Shown: in pieces, positions 27,788 to 37,002 of the stretch | How the letters are laid out: every line of letters starts with the position of its first letter | Position numbering within the stretch: position 1 is the first letter of the stretch | Origin: an uncultured Mediterraneibacter sp. | GTDB lineage: Bacteria > Bacillota > Clostridia > Lachnospirales > Lachnospiraceae | Direction: 5' to 3' | Assembly (NCBI GenBank): GCA_944381935.1 | Contig: CALWMN010000010.1 | Span: 1-64,000, forward strand | Length of the DNA stretch: 64,000 nucleotides | Notes under the pieces: model-generated | What the model was told of the DNA's origin: nothing | The model's input: the letters and a program-made list of their open reading frames with translations, nothing else | Databases searched by the model: none | Translations under genes and position numbers: made by a program

Positions 27788-29029
27788 TCAGATATCGGCG
27801 GACTCATTTTCTCCTGCCAGAAGGATTTCCTGTTCGATCTCCATTCCGCTCTCAAGAATACAGTTCTTTAATTCCTCCAGTTCTCCGGCATCCAGTTTCT
27901 CCAGCCTCTCTCTTTTTAAGTCCCCTTTTTTTCCGCTGCCGACTTCACCATCCAGCGGGATTCCCGCTCCCTGGCCCAGCGCCCTGTAAAAGGTTTCTTT
28001 GTCCATTTTACAGGGTTTTAACTGCGGGAAAATATTCTTCTTGTTGAATTGGAAGATGCGGATCCCTCCCAGGTCCATATCACCCCAGTGAAGATACTCT
28101 GTCCCATCCTCCGCCACCGCGGCGATCCCCTTTAAAAATGCCATCTCCTTCGGAGAAAAGAATCCATGGCAGAACAGATACAGGGTATCCGGGCGGTATT
28201 CCATATCTTCATAGTTTGCCTTATTCTCTATGATGAGGACTCTCCTGACGCCGGGAAGCGCTGCGGGAACCGCGTGCTCCAGTGTCTGTGCATTGATGAC
28301 TGTGCCATAGAGGGAATCCGACGTGTCTACAGATATGCCCTCCCCTATGTGATAGCGCAGGGGCCCTTTCCACTCCAGGGTCTGTGAGTAGGTGAGGATG
28401 CCGTGTACCTTCAGAAGCTCCGCATCTGTCATCCCCTCTTCGCAGAAGGGAGAGTATTGTCTGAGAACCGATAAAATCCTGGACTGATACTCCTGTTCAA
28501 AAGCTTTCGTCTTCCCGAAAACCATCGCGCTGAACACGCGGCGCCAGACAGGTTTTTCCAAATAGAGCATCCTGTCCAGGCATCTGAAAAAGAGTTCATC
28601 TTCAAAGTCAACACTCTTTATTTCATCTCCCCTTTCCAGCCGGTCAAGATTCCTCTCATAATAGGGGGACAGCCACGTTCCTTTTGCCCGGGCGAGCCAT
28701 CCTTTTGTCTGCCTGATATACCGCTTCTGCCTGTGTCTCGGATCTTCTATTCCTTCCCTCTCGCACAGCGCCGGCATGATATCCACCGAATAGTGTATCT
28801 GTTTGATATCTGCCCCCAGATCCTCTTTCCTGAACTGGAGAAGCCCTTCACGCTTCAACTGATCCGCCTGTTCAATCAGCGCGCCCCGTCCCCCGACAGC
28901 CTCAAACACGCCAGAATCTATCTTCGTGTGCTTCATGCCCTTCAGCGTGCCCGCCCGGTACGCATTTCCGTCAATCTGCCCGATCAGATACCGGACCAGC
29001 GTCGTCTCCCGGTTCTTCACTTTTCCCAT
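27788..29029 (-). CDS. jetD: Wadjet system nuclease subunit JetD
   Basis: 413 residues. JetD is the topoisomerase-VI/Spo11-like nuclease that cuts small circular DNA after loop extrusion by JetABC. The N-terminal half (to about 230) is the arm/winged-helix region of the DUF3322 type. The C-terminal TOPRIM (DUF2220-type) domain shows the metal-binding Glu268 in LIIENKANYE and the DxD pair Asp317/Asp319 in HWGDMDLGG, all intact. It lies 3 bp after jetC and ends the operon. All key residues are present, so it should be active. Confidence 0.9.
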   Translation of the reverse strand: MGKVKNRETTLVRYLIGQIDGNAYRAGTLKGMKHTKIDSGVFEAVGGRGALIEQADQLKREGLLQFRKEDLGADIKQIHYSVDIMPALCEREGIEDPRHRQKRYIRQTKGWLARAKGTWLSPYYERNLDRLERGDEIKSVDFEDELFFRCLDRMLYLEKPVWRRVFSAMVFGKTKAFEQEYQSRILSVLRQYSPFCEEGMTDAELLKVHGILTYSQTLEWKGPLRYHIGEGISVDTSDSLYGTVINAQTLEHAVPAALPGVRRVLIIENKANYEDMEYRPDTLYLFCHGFFSPKEMAFLKGIAAVAEDGTEYLHWGDMDLGGIRIFQFNKKNIFPQLKPCKMDKETFYRALGQGAGIPLDGEVGSGKKGDLKRERLEKLDAGELEELKNCILESGMEIEQEILLAGENESADI

Positions 29030-29032
29030 CGG

Positions 29033-32000
29033 TCAGCCTTCCTCCCCCTCCAGCATATTCAGGTAATCTCCTTTGTCAATATGCATCATCGTGATCTGGT
29101 TCTTAAACCGGCGGAAGCCGTATACGCTGTCTACATTTCGGATCAGCGACTGCAGCCTTTCGTCCGGCACGCAGACGATAAGCTGCAGCTCCAGCTCCCT
29201 CGCGTATTTCAGGCACACTTCGCTCCGTTCCTTATCCATCTTGGAGAAGGCTTCGTCCAGGAGCACAAGGCGTATCCTGGAATCGCGGTTGCTCTGCTGC
29301 ATATACAGCATGGCAAACCCCGCCAGAAGGGCGACATATTTGGGGTTCTGCCCCTCGCCCCCGGAATCCACGCCTGCCATGTCATCCACATAGTTCTTCT
29401 TCTCATTTCCGTCCTCGTCCACAGTCCGCTCATACATGCTGAAAGTCAGGTAGTTCCGGTAATCGGCAAAGCGGTCCATATCCTGTCTGTGGCGCTCCCG
29501 TCCCGTGGTGTCCTCATCCCTCGGCGGCATGAATTTCCGGGTCAGAAGCTGTATTTTCTGCTCGTATTTCTGGAAAAACTCATCTTCCATCAGGCTCATC
29601 TGCCCCTCCACGCCGCCATGATGAATCACTTTGCTGTCCAGCTCTTCCGCCATCAGCATATCGTAGAACTGGCCGTTTTCATTCTTTGCCGGGAGAATGT
29701 CGATCTGATAGATACTGTCCGAAAAGCGTATTCTGGAAAGCATCTGGTTGATCTGCCTCCTGTGCCGGTATGCCGCCTTGATCTCTCCATGAATCGTGGC
29801 GATCACATTGTCCCGCAGGGAATGGTAGACCAGTTCATACTGCTTCTGGAACTCTTCCTTGTACCGGGGTTCAAAGTCCTTCCTGCATCGCTCGAGCACT
29901 TTGTCGTATACATCATTCTCGTGCTCATATCCGTCAAATCCATAGGAAGGATACGCCTTGTTGAACTCTCCTCTCGCCCGTCCTCTCTCATCTTGTGCCT
30001 CTGCCTCCTGCTCCCGGAGACGTTCAAGCTGCACCCTCTTCTCCTGGCGGTATGTTCCTTCGCTTTTCTTTTCCAGGGTCTGCCGCACCTGGGCAAGCAG
30101 AGTCTCATCCGGCGTATATCCCTCTCTTAGGGCAGACAGCCTCTCCTCCAGATCCCTGATGTCCCTCTGAGCTTTTCCCTTCGCCTCTCCGATGCGGATC
30201 TGCTCTTTCTGGAGGCTCCGCGCCTTTGCATCTTTCTCATCAATCTGCCCGTTCAGCTCTTCCACACGCGCTCTTAATCCTGCTGCCAGTGTCCCGTCTT
30301 TTAACTTTGCCAGCTCTTCCCTGAGCTTATCCTGTCTTCTGTAATATTCTTCCAGCTCCTCCGACGCCCTGGCAAGCCGGATCAGCTGGCCTGTCCCCTG
30401 GCTCAGCCGCTCATACTGCTGCGCCTCTTTCAGTGCAGTTTCCATCTGACGCTCTGAGATCATCTTTTGCTGAAGATCCGTAATCTCTTCCTCAAGCTCT
30501 CTGAGCTTTGCCCGGGAAACCCTTGTGCCGATGCAGGCATTTTTCGTATAATCTTTCTTTCTCAAGTGACGGAACATATAGCCGCTGTAGGAATAGCAGT
30601 CCGGCGTCACTCCGTCCTGCACCCCGTCCAGTTCCTCCACAGTCTCACATTTTTGTATCCTTCCAAGATATCGCTTCAGACACCAGTCCACATAGGAGAA
30701 CTCTGTGTGAACTGCCTCGTACAGAGAATTATGATCTGACGCGGGAGAATCTCTCTGTATCGCCGCACTGTTGATCAGGTCCGCTTCTTCAAAATTCTTC
30801 ATGCGCCGGAAAATCTTTGCCGCGTCAAGCGCATACGCGGGCTCGGTGATCATGCTGCGTTTTATCCTGCCAAGCCTCCCCTCCACGGCATCCTTCCATT
30901 TCTCGTCCGTGATATCAAAAAGATCCGCCAGAATGTGCACCTGGATCGTTCTTCCATACCTGTCGCCCAAAGCACTCTGCAGCTCCTGACGCGCCTTTTT
31001 CAGATCTGCCGGATACGGTTTCCTGTCATTGCGCATATCCTCCACTGCATCCGACTTCTCCTTAAACTCCCGCTCCATCTCTTTTATATTGCTTTGCAGC
31101 TCTGACAGCTCGTTCGTAATATTGTCCAGGGCCGAACTGAGATGCCGCTTCAATTCCCCGCAGGCAGCCTCCGTCACTTCTCCGGCGCAAAAATCCTGGA
31201 TGAGCTGCAGGGCACGGTTGCTCACATAGTCTGTCACCAGTTCTTCCTCTTCCCATCGCTTCAGCCCCTGCACGATCATGCGCCACTGGGCAGAATTATC
31301 CGCAAGGAGACGCACGGTCCTTTCAAGCTCAGCCAGCTCCTGCTCCTTCCTTCCGTAGTCGCTCTCCCTTAACTCAGCCTTTACATCCACCAGTTCGCTG
31401 CGCGCGTTGCTCAGCTCATCCTGAAGGCGGTTCTGTTCCTCTTCTGCCTTGCGCGCCGCGTCTTCCAGAGATTCCAGGTCACTTTTCCGCGACCCAAGAC
31501 GCTGCGTGCATCCCTCAATGTCGATATACTTAAGCTCAGTTTCTGTTCGCAGCTTATCCGCCCGCACATTTGCCAGTTCCCGGTCCCGGCTCTGAACCTG
31601 GTCGAGCAGAGATATCCTCTTCTCAAGATCTTCCACCCGTTCCTTAATCTCCCGGTACGCCCCGAGCTGCTCACTGATGGTGGCAACCGTATCCTCCTTG
31701 CTCTTCGGGAACATATAGTCCCGGATAAACTGTCCCGTCCCGCTTGTCATTTTTAGGGCAATGGCGCTTTTCTCCATTGTGATCATACGCCCCGGCTCCA
31801 CATAGCCGAAGATCACGTCGTAAAGCGTGTTGAGATAGGCTTCCCGGGACGGATAGACACGGTTAACATCACCGTGCCCGCGGTTGTCCTCACTCCTGCT
31901 CCTAGCCTCTGTCAGTTTTCTGATCTGCGCAACAGAATAGGGGACTCCATCCTTTAAATATTCATCCTCCGGTATTCTCCCCGAATGGCTGAAGAAATTA

Positions 32001-32386
32001 TATTTCCTCAGATCCTGGTCCCCTTTCCCGACCTCAAATACCGCGCCGATGCATGTCACGATATGAGTGCCGGTATCCTCGATCTCCAGCACGATCTGAG
32101 AACAGAAATCTATGCCGCCGCGGTTCGCGCTTCCGTCCTTCTGTGCGCCTCGCAGATAACTGAGGACACTCCGTTTGTTTTTCGCATCGTCAGCAGCTTT
32201 ATTCAGGAAATTCGCAGAGATACTGCCGTAGAGGACAACCTGGATTGCGTCCATGACCGTAGACTTCCCCGAACCGCTCTTGCCGCTGAACAGATTCACA
32301 TGCTCGTGGAACTTAAGTATCTTATGGCTGATGCCTCCCCAATTATTGATCAGCATCCGGGTAAATAGTTTCTTCGGCTGTCTCAA
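29033..32386 (-). CDS. jetC: Wadjet system SMC-like ATPase JetC
   Basis: About 1117 residues; MukB/SMC-like motor that extrudes loops on plasmid DNA. Walker A GKSGSGKST is at 35-43. Long coiled coils follow, with a hinge in the middle (around EKWKDAVEGRLGRI). The signature loop GGEGQNPKYVALLAGFAML and Walker B RLVLLDEAFSKMD lie near the C-terminus. I choose a TTG start at 32384-32386 because AGGAG lies 8 nt before it; an ATG at 32356 (MLINNWGG) or a TTG at 32416 are alternatives. It overlaps jetB by 44 bp. Confidence 0.9.
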   Translation of the reverse strand: MRQPKKLFTRMLINNWGGISHKILKFHEHVNLFSGKSGSGKSTVMDAIQVVLYGSISANFLNKAADDAKNKRSVLSYLRGAQKDGSANRGGIDFCSQIVLEIEDTGTHIVTCIGAVFEVGKGDQDLRKYNFFSHSGRIPEDEYLKDGVPYSVAQIRKLTEARSRSEDNRGHGDVNRVYPSREAYLNTLYDVIFGYVEPGRMITMEKSAIALKMTSGTGQFIRDYMFPKSKEDTVATISEQLGAYREIKERVEDLEKRISLLDQVQSRDRELANVRADKLRTETELKYIDIEGCTQRLGSRKSDLESLEDAARKAEEEQNRLQDELSNARSELVDVKAELRESDYGRKEQELAELERTVRLLADNSAQWRMIVQGLKRWEEEELVTDYVSNRALQLIQDFCAGEVTEAACGELKRHLSSALDNITNELSELQSNIKEMEREFKEKSDAVEDMRNDRKPYPADLKKARQELQSALGDRYGRTIQVHILADLFDITDEKWKDAVEGRLGRIKRSMITEPAYALDAAKIFRRMKNFEEADLINSAAIQRDSPASDHNSLYEAVHTEFSYVDWCLKRYLGRIQKCETVEELDGVQDGVTPDCYSYSGYMFRHLRKKDYTKNACIGTRVSRAKLRELEEEITDLQQKMISERQMETALKEAQQYERLSQGTGQLIRLARASEELEEYYRRQDKLREELAKLKDGTLAAGLRARVEELNGQIDEKDAKARSLQKEQIRIGEAKGKAQRDIRDLEERLSALREGYTPDETLLAQVRQTLEKKSEGTYRQEKRVQLERLREQEAEAQDERGRARGEFNKAYPSYGFDGYEHENDVYDKVLERCRKDFEPRYKEEFQKQYELVYHSLRDNVIATIHGEIKAAYRHRRQINQMLSRIRFSDSIYQIDILPAKNENGQFYDMLMAEELDSKVIHHGGVEGQMSLMEDEFFQKYEQKIQLLTRKFMPPRDEDTTGRERHRQDMDRFADYRNYLTFSMYERTVDEDGNEKKNYVDDMAGVDSGGEGQNPKYVALLAGFAMLYMQQSNRDSRIRLVLLDEAFSKMDKERSEVCLKYARELELQLIVCVPDERLQSLIRNVDSVYGFRRFKNQITMMHIDKGDYLNMLEGEEG

Positions 32387-32981
32387 TCTCTTCCGTCTCC
32401 TCTCTGTATTCTTCAATTAACGCATTGATGTCTCCCGCCGCCACGTACAGGTTCACTGTACTGTAAATGTAGACAGGTGTGCTGTCGTCCACATCGCGGA
32501 CTGCCCCCGGCACATCAATCACCTGGTGGACGCGCATCACAGACAGCGCCTCGCGCCACTCTGCCACGGTCAGCTTCTGCGTAATCAGGTTCGTATTCTT
32601 CCCGTATTCACGTATTTCCGAAAGGGTCGTGACCGGTGCGTTTAATCCCTCTCCCATGATCTTATCCCGGTAGATCAGCTTCATGAGGACCAGGATTATG
32701 GTTGACGTCACGCTCAGTTTCTCCGGCATGACGCCGTCCCCTGTCAGCCGGAAGATATGTTCCTGGGCATCGTGCACCAGCTCGCACCCCAGCACAGATA
32801 CATAATCCTCAATAAAGTTCCTGTGCCGCGCACATGTCGCATACAGCGGATTATCCCGGGGAGTGAGCGTCGCCGGGTCATATTTTACCTGAAGGATGCA
32901 GGTGTGACGGAACAGCGTCTGTACCGCCCTTTTTATCTGCTCCGCTTCTGTGACAGATACTTCTTCTAAATATGTAAACAT
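32343..32981 (-). CDS. jetB: Wadjet system KITE-like subunit JetB (DUF4194)
   Basis: 212 residues. The MukE-like partner that links the kleisin JetA to JetC. Visible: winged-helix-type segments (TLFRHTCILQVKYD, TLSEIREYGKNTNLITQKLT, EWREALSVMRVHQVIDVPG) and the YIYSTVNLYV strand common in DUF4194 proteins, then an acidic tail. AAGGAG lies 6 nt before the ATG. It starts 27 bp after jetA and its end overlaps jetC. Confidence 0.87.
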   Translation of the reverse strand: MFTYLEEVSVTEAEQIKRAVQTLFRHTCILQVKYDPATLTPRDNPLYATCARHRNFIEDYVSVLGCELVHDAQEHIFRLTGDGVMPEKLSVTSTIILVLMKLIYRDKIMGEGLNAPVTTLSEIREYGKNTNLITQKLTVAEWREALSVMRVHQVIDVPGAVRDVDDSTPVYIYSTVNLYVAAGDINALIEEYREETEEIETAEETIYPDADQ

Positions 32982-33008
32982 GTCTTCTCCTTTTCTTTTG
33001 CCGCTTTT

Positions 33009-34406
33009 TTATTCTTCCCGTATTTCCAGGGCAGAGAAGCTGAACCCCTGGGCGTTCTTCCTGTCTTCCCCGACCGTGATCTCATTTTCGCTGTGGGCGT
33101 TCTCTGTCGCCTCCTGCCACACAAAGAACAGTTTTTCCAGGTCTTCCACCGAGTTCACCGTACTGTCATCAACACGGAACACTCCGTCCTTCTCGTTCTT
33201 CCTTTTAAATCGCTGCAGCTCCTTTTGGGTATACAGAGGCTTTAAGATGAATGAGTCCAGCTCCCCTTCCGTCTGCTCTTCCTGTCTGACAGCCTGGGGA
33301 ATAAATTCCTCCCGTTCATTCTCCCTGCGCCTGCGCAGGCTGCTCTCCTTCATAACAGAATACTGCCGGGTCATATGTATCTTCGCTGTGAGCGCCTGCA
33401 GCAATTCCTCCTTCTTTCCGCTCCTGCCCAGCATATCTACAAGGACAACCGTCCGGTCTTCTTCCGCCCCTTCCCGGAGGACATATCGTATCCTTGCCGC
33501 CGCCCGGCTTGCAAATATCGTCTTCTGTTCGATCAGCTTATTATACCTGCGCTCAATCGCATCAAACTGGCGCTCAATGCGCAGCAGCGTATCCGATGCC
33601 TCGCCGCACAGAGAGACTGCCCTCTGGGCGCGGAGGAATTTCGGCGTGCCTCTCTCCAGCGTGTTCATCTCTTCATCAAGTTTCTGTCTGCGCACATCAT
33701 TTTCCCGCAGATTTTTGTCGATTAGCTCTTTTACCGCCTCTTTATAACGGTAAAAGCTGTCTGTTGTAGTCAATATCGCATACTTCCGGCTGTCGCTATT
33801 ATTGATTTCATTGACCAGGACCTCCTGGATTCCACGGAAATCTTTCTGCCTGGACAGCTCGTCAAAATACCCCCTCATCCCATCCTGCATATTCACCAGC
33901 ATCTGCACAAGCTTTTTGGAGACATTGAGCGCGCTTTTGAGAATATCGTTGTTCTTCTCCGTATCCGCGCTGTAAGTGTATAGATGGCTGTATATGGTCA
34001 TCACGCTTTCCCGCTCTTCGCTTTCACTCTCGTCAAGCAGGCGCCTGAAAAGTTCGACATACATCTGGCTGTACTCCGGGAACGTCACCACATAGCTGTT
34101 GAGCGTCTCGTCGTAATCCCGCCTCAGCCATCCCCATTCCTCAAAATGCTTCAGGCAGACTGACGCCATATTAGAACGGGTCAGAAAATTTCCCTCCTCG
34201 TCGTAATTTTCCTCATCCCAGAGAAGTGTCGCTGAGGCGATCTTTTCATTCATCACTGCACGGCACTCCTTCTCCGTCAGTCCGAGCACAGAATAAGACA
34301 GGCCCATTTCCTCATGGATCGCTGCCAGAAACAGGATGTATTGTTCTGTATATTTGCTTGCAAACAGTTTATAGAAATCCCCGGGTATCCTGCTCATAAG
34401 ATTCAT
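33009..34406 (-). CDS. jetA: Wadjet system kleisin-like subunit JetA (DUF5716-like)
   Basis: 465 residues. The MukF-like kleisin of the complex. The N-terminal winged-helix part ([61 protein letters not shown]), a long helical middle, and a C-terminal [17 protein letters not shown] segment with an acidic tail fit the JetA family of Clostridia. It is first in jetABCD. GAAGGAG lies 13 nt before the ATG, so a start three codons later (MSRIPGD) is possible. It has its own promoter 60-90 bp upstream. Assignment rests mostly on the neighbourhood plus recognition. Confidence 0.85.
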   Translation of the reverse strand: MNLMSRIPGDFYKLFASKYTEQYILFLAAIHEEMGLSYSVLGLTEKECRAVMNEKIASATLLWDEENYDEEGNFLTRSNMASVCLKHFEEWGWLRRDYDETLNSYVVTFPEYSQMYVELFRRLLDESESEERESVMTIYSHLYTYSADTEKNNDILKSALNVSKKLVQMLVNMQDGMRGYFDELSRQKDFRGIQEVLVNEINNSDSRKYAILTTTDSFYRYKEAVKELIDKNLRENDVRRQKLDEEMNTLERGTPKFLRAQRAVSLCGEASDTLLRIERQFDAIERRYNKLIEQKTIFASRAAARIRYVLREGAEEDRTVVLVDMLGRSGKKEELLQALTAKIHMTRQYSVMKESSLRRRRENEREEFIPQAVRQEEQTEGELDSFILKPLYTQKELQRFKRKNEKDGVFRVDDSTVNSVEDLEKLFFVWQEATENAHSENEITVGEDRKNAQGFSFSALEIREE

Positions 34407-34464
34407 ATGTTTCCGTATTCTCCTTCATCGCCCCGCGTACAGGGCAGATTTGTGTCTCAACATC

Positions 34465-34493
34465 ATTATAGTATCATCCGGCACGGCACGCAA
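34465..34493 (-). promoter_or_regulatory. Promoter of jetABCD
   Basis: Minus strand: TTGCGT (34488-34493), 17-bp spacer, consensus TATAAT (34465-34470). It lies after the rplA terminator, so Wadjet is transcribed separately from rplKA. Confidence 0.72.
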
Positions 34494-34561
34494 CTCTCTT
34501 TCCCTTTCCTGCGCCTGCTTTTCCGGCGTTTTTCCTGGAATTTGCAGTCATTTTGCAGACG

Positions 34562-34608
34562 AAAAATCCCCGGAGGGACAGGAAAATTCCTGAAAATCCT
34601 CCGGGGAA
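34562..34608 (-). terminator. Terminator of the rpmG-secE-nusG-rplK-rplA transcript
   Basis: CCCCGGAGG / CCTCCGGGG stem (9 bp; arms at 34568-34576 and 34598-34606), followed on the minus strand by ATTTTT; 20 bp after the rplA stop. Confidence 0.87.
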
Positions 34609-34627
34609 ATATTCTCTCTTCTATATT

Positions 34628-35320
34628 CTATGCAAGCTTCATCGGGTTAACCTTTACGCCAGGACCCATTGTTGATGTAAGAGTCACACTCTTCAAGAAC
34701 TGTCCTTTTACGGCCGCCGGTCTTGCCTTGTTGATTGCATCGATAAGCGTCTGGAAGTTGTCCGCTAACTGCTCCTCAGTAAAGGAAGCCTTCCCGATCG
34801 GCACATGGATAATATTTGTCTTATCCAGCCTGTACTCGATCTTACCAGCCTTGATGTCGTTGATCGCTTTTGTCACGTCCATTGTAACAGTCCCGGCTTT
34901 CGGGTTAGGCATAAGCCCTTTCGGTCCAAGGACACGTCCGAGACGGCCCACGATACCCATCATATCAGGAGTTGCCACAACTGCATCAAACTCAAGCCAT
35001 CCCTCGTTCTGGATCTTCGGGATCATATCGTCGCCGCCTACATAATCAGCTCCTGCCGCCTTTGCCTCTTCTGCTTTTGCATCCTTTGCAAACACAAGAA
35101 TACGTACTTTCTTGCCTGTCCCGTGGGGAAGTACCACGGCGCCGCGGATCTGCTGGTCTGCATGGCGTCCGTCACACCCTGTCCTGATGTGAGCCTCGAT
35201 TGTCTCATCAAACTTTGCTGTTGCCGCTTTCTTTACCAATGCTACTGCTTCCTCTTTATCATAGAGATTACCCCTCTCGATCAGTTTTGAAGCTTCAATA
35301 TATTTTTTTCCTCGTTTCAT
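34628..35320 (-). CDS. rplA: 50S ribosomal protein L1
   Basis: 230 residues; forms the mobile L1 stalk at the tRNA exit site and represses its own operon in E. coli. Typical sequence: [48 protein letters not shown] and [23 protein letters not shown]. It follows rplK by 126 bp. The translation-initiation region is nearly the same as that of rplK. A terminator comes next rather than rplJ. Confidence 0.97.
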   Translation of the reverse strand: MKRGKKYIEASKLIERGNLYDKEEAVALVKKAATAKFDETIEAHIRTGCDGRHADQQIRGAVVLPHGTGKKVRILVFAKDAKAEEAKAAGADYVGGDDMIPKIQNEGWLEFDAVVATPDMMGIVGRLGRVLGPKGLMPNPKAGTVTMDVTKAINDIKAGKIEYRLDKTNIIHVPIGKASFTEEQLADNFQTLIDAINKARPAAVKGQFLKSVTLTSTMGPGVKVNPMKLA

Positions 35321-35329
35321 ATTAAAATA

Positions 35330-35368
35330 ACCTCCTTGTGGTATTGGCGGGATCTTGCCCCTCCCACT
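35330..35368 (-). repeat. Hairpin plus Shine-Dalgarno leader element, copy before rplA
   Basis: Minus strand: AGTGGGAGGGGC, then GATCCCGCCAATACCACA and AGGAGGT. The GTGG/CCAC and GGGA/TCCC pairings make a stem-loop directly before the ribosome site. 26 consecutive bases match the copy before rplK. Confidence 0.7.
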
Positions 35369-35446
35369 GAATTAACTATAAGGTAAATGCACCAGGCTCC
35401 AAAGAGGATACGTCCTCGCCAAGTGTTCAGCGCATTGCCAAGTGCT

Positions 35447-35872
35447 CTACTCTTCTACAACAACGCCCATAGAGCGGCATGTTCCTGCTACCATGCTCAT
35501 AGCCGCCTCTACAGTCGCAGCATTGAGATCCGGCATCTTTGTCTCAGCGATCTCTCTGAGCTGGTCTTTTGTGATCGTTGCCACTTTGTTTTTGTTCGGC
35601 ACGCCTGAACCGGACTGGATCTTGCACGCTTTCTTGATCAGAACCGCTGCCGGCGGTGTCTTTGTGATAAAGCTGAAACTTCTGTCATTGTATACCGTGA
35701 TCACGACAGGGATAAGCACGTCCCCCTGATCCGCTGTCCTTGCATTGAACTGCTTTGTGAACTCAACGATGTTCACACCGTGCTGTCCAAGCGCGGGTCC
35801 AACCGGCGGTGCCGGGGTTGCCTTACCGGCAGGAATCTGTAATTTGATATAACCTTCTACTTTTTTTGCCAT
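35447..35872 (-). CDS. rplK: 50S ribosomal protein L11
   Basis: 141 residues; GTPase-centre protein and thiostrepton site. It begins [35 protein letters not shown], with the proline-rich N-domain, and continues to the rRNA-binding C-domain ([23 protein letters not shown]). It starts after AAGGAGGT, 51 bp beyond the nusG stop. Confidence 0.98.
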   Translation of the reverse strand: MAKKVEGYIKLQIPAGKATPAPPVGPALGQHGVNIVEFTKQFNARTADQGDVLIPVVITVYNDRSFSFITKTPPAAVLIKKACKIQSGSGVPNKNKVATITKDQLREIAETKMPDLNAATVEAAMSMVAGTCRSMGVVVEE

Positions 35873-35880
35873 TTTAAATT

Positions 35881-35918
35881 ACCTCCTTGTGGTATTGGCG
35901 GGATCTCTCCCTCCCACT
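35881..35918 (-). repeat. Hairpin plus Shine-Dalgarno leader element, copy before rplK
   Basis: Minus strand: AGTGGGAGGGAGAG, then GATCCCGCCAATACCACA and AGGAGGT; nearly identical to the element at 35330-35368. Both sit immediately upstream of a ribosomal-protein start. Confidence 0.7.
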
Positions 35919-35923
35919 CATCA

Positions 35924-36442
35924 TTAATCCATTTTTTTCACTTCTGAAAAACCAAGTTCAACCGGAGTCTCACGGCCAAACAGCTCTACATTGATGGACA
36001 GGCTCTTTTTCTGCTCATTCATGCTCTGCACGACGCCTACGGTGCCTTCCCACGCTCCGCTTAAGACGGTAACGGTATCTCCGACGCCAAAGTCCACGAC
36101 AACATCCTCGCGCCTGATGCCGAGGTTCGCCATCTCACTCTCCTCCAGCGGAACAGGTTTGGAACCCGGTCCCACAAAACCTGTCACACCGCGGGTATTC
36201 CTCACAACATACCAGGTGTCGTCATTCATGATCATATGGATCATGACATACCCCGGAAACATCTTGCGCTGAACCGCTTTCTGCACGCCGTTCTTGAGTT
36301 CCACCACTTCCTCCATAGGGACGCGGACTTCAAGGATCTGGTCTTCCAGATGACGGTTCTCGATCGTTTTATCAATGTTCGCTTTTACTTTGTTCTCATA
36401 CCCGGAATAAGTATGAACTACATACCATTTTGCCTCTGACAT
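35924..36442 (-). CDS. nusG: Transcription termination/antitermination protein NusG
   Basis: 172 residues. The NGN domain (MSEAKWYVVHTYSGYENKVKANI, FPGYVMIHMIMNDDTWYVVRNTRGVTGFVGPG) is followed by a C-terminal KOW domain (FGVGDTVTVLSGAWEGTVGVVQSMN). It binds RNA polymerase and affects pausing, and couples transcription to translation. It lies 25 bp after secE in the usual secE-nusG-rplK order. Confidence 0.97.
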   Translation of the reverse strand: MSEAKWYVVHTYSGYENKVKANIDKTIENRHLEDQILEVRVPMEEVVELKNGVQKAVQRKMFPGYVMIHMIMNDDTWYVVRNTRGVTGFVGPGSKPVPLEESEMANLGIRREDVVVDFGVGDTVTVLSGAWEGTVGVVQSMNEQKKSLSINVELFGRETPVELGFSEVKKMD

Positions 36443-36467
36443 AAAATCACCTTTCTGCTGCGGTCAA

Positions 36468-36665
36468 CTATTTTACCAATAGGTCAATCCCGTATTTCAG
36501 GATCGCATCGATCACTGCGATCACTGCTCCGAGAACTACGGAAACTGCAACAACTGCCGTGGTCTGCCTTGCAAGTGTTTTTTTGTCTGGCCAAATAATC
36601 TTCTTAAATTCTGCCTGAAGTCCTTTGAACCAGCTCTTCTTCTGAGTTTTTGCCTTTTCACTCAT
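36468..36665 (-). CDS. secE: Preprotein translocase subunit SecE
   Basis: 65 residues, the short single-span form of most Gram-positive bacteria. A basic amphipathic start (MSEKAKTQKKSWFKGLQAEFKKIIWPDKKTLARQ) is followed by one membrane helix (TTAVVAVSVVLGAVIAVIDAIL). It clamps SecY in the translocon. It lies between rpmG (23 bp) and nusG. Confidence 0.95.
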   Translation of the reverse strand: MSEKAKTQKKSWFKGLQAEFKKIIWPDKKTLARQTTAVVAVSVVLGAVIAVIDAILKYGIDLLVK

Positions 36666-36688
36666 GATCGTCCACTTCCTTCCAGCGA

Positions 36689-36838
36689 CTACTTCGTTTC
36701 CTTGTGCAGTGTATGTGATTTACAGAATCTGCAGTACTTCTTAGTCTCCATGCGGTCCGGATGCGTTTTCTTATCCTTCGTCATATTGTAGTTACGTCTT
36801 TTACACTCCGTACACTCTAAAGTAATTCTTGTGCGCAC
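36689..36838 (-). CDS. rpmG: 50S ribosomal protein L33
   Basis: 49 residues, read directly from the minus strand: [18 protein letters not shown], then [20 protein letters not shown] and [10 protein letters not shown]. Two CxxC pairs (CTEC and CRFC) make this the zinc-binding (C+) form. The start is GTG at 36836-36838 with a GAGGTGG site upstream. First gene of the rpmG-secE-nusG-rplK-rplA operon. No tRNA-Trp is present between rpmG and secE. Confidence 0.93.
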   Translation of the reverse strand: MRTRITLECTECKRRNYNMTKDKKTHPDRMETKKYCRFCKSHTLHKETK

Positions 36839-36910
36839 AACTTCCACCTCGCTTTTTACTTATTCACCTACGTGTTGCTGATGGTTGCGAAGCCATCGAT
36901 TTTTAGGCAT

Positions 36911-36979
36911 AAAAAAAAGACCTACTTCCATTCGCCCCGCTATTGTACCACGCCGGGCAGGAGTCCGTCAAGGTCTTTT
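36911..36979 (-). terminator. Terminator whose loop contains the rpmG promoter
   Basis: Perfect 9-bp inverted repeat AAAAGACCT / AGGTCTTTT (36915-36923 and 36971-36979), extended to eight T residues on the minus-strand 3' side. The 47-bp loop has further GC pairing (GCCC/GGGC) and holds the -10 box. RNA coming from upstream can form it; RNA started at the internal promoter cannot. Confidence 0.6.
36942..36971 (-). promoter_or_regulatory. Promoter of rpmG-secE-nusG-rplK-rplA
   Basis: Minus strand: TTGACG (36966-36971), 18-bp spacer, TACAAT (36942-36947), about 100 bp upstream of rpmG. Confidence 0.75.
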
Positions 36980-37002
36980 CTTTAAATCGTACATATTCCC
37001 CA

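Noticed and set aside
28733-30130. 465-codon open frame on the plus strand
   Set aside because: It is antisense to jetD/jetC, has no ribosome site, and its product is low-complexity with no family features; it arises from the base composition of the real genes.
29033-32386. JetC as an SbcC/RecN-type repair ATPase
   Set aside because: It is co-transcribed with DUF4194, a DUF5716-like kleisin and a TOPRIM DUF2220 protein in the Wadjet order, which favours Wadjet over repair.
36666-36688. tRNA-Trp expected between rpmG and secE
   Set aside because: Only 23 bp separate the two genes, so no tRNA fits. I found no tRNA or rRNA gene in the window.
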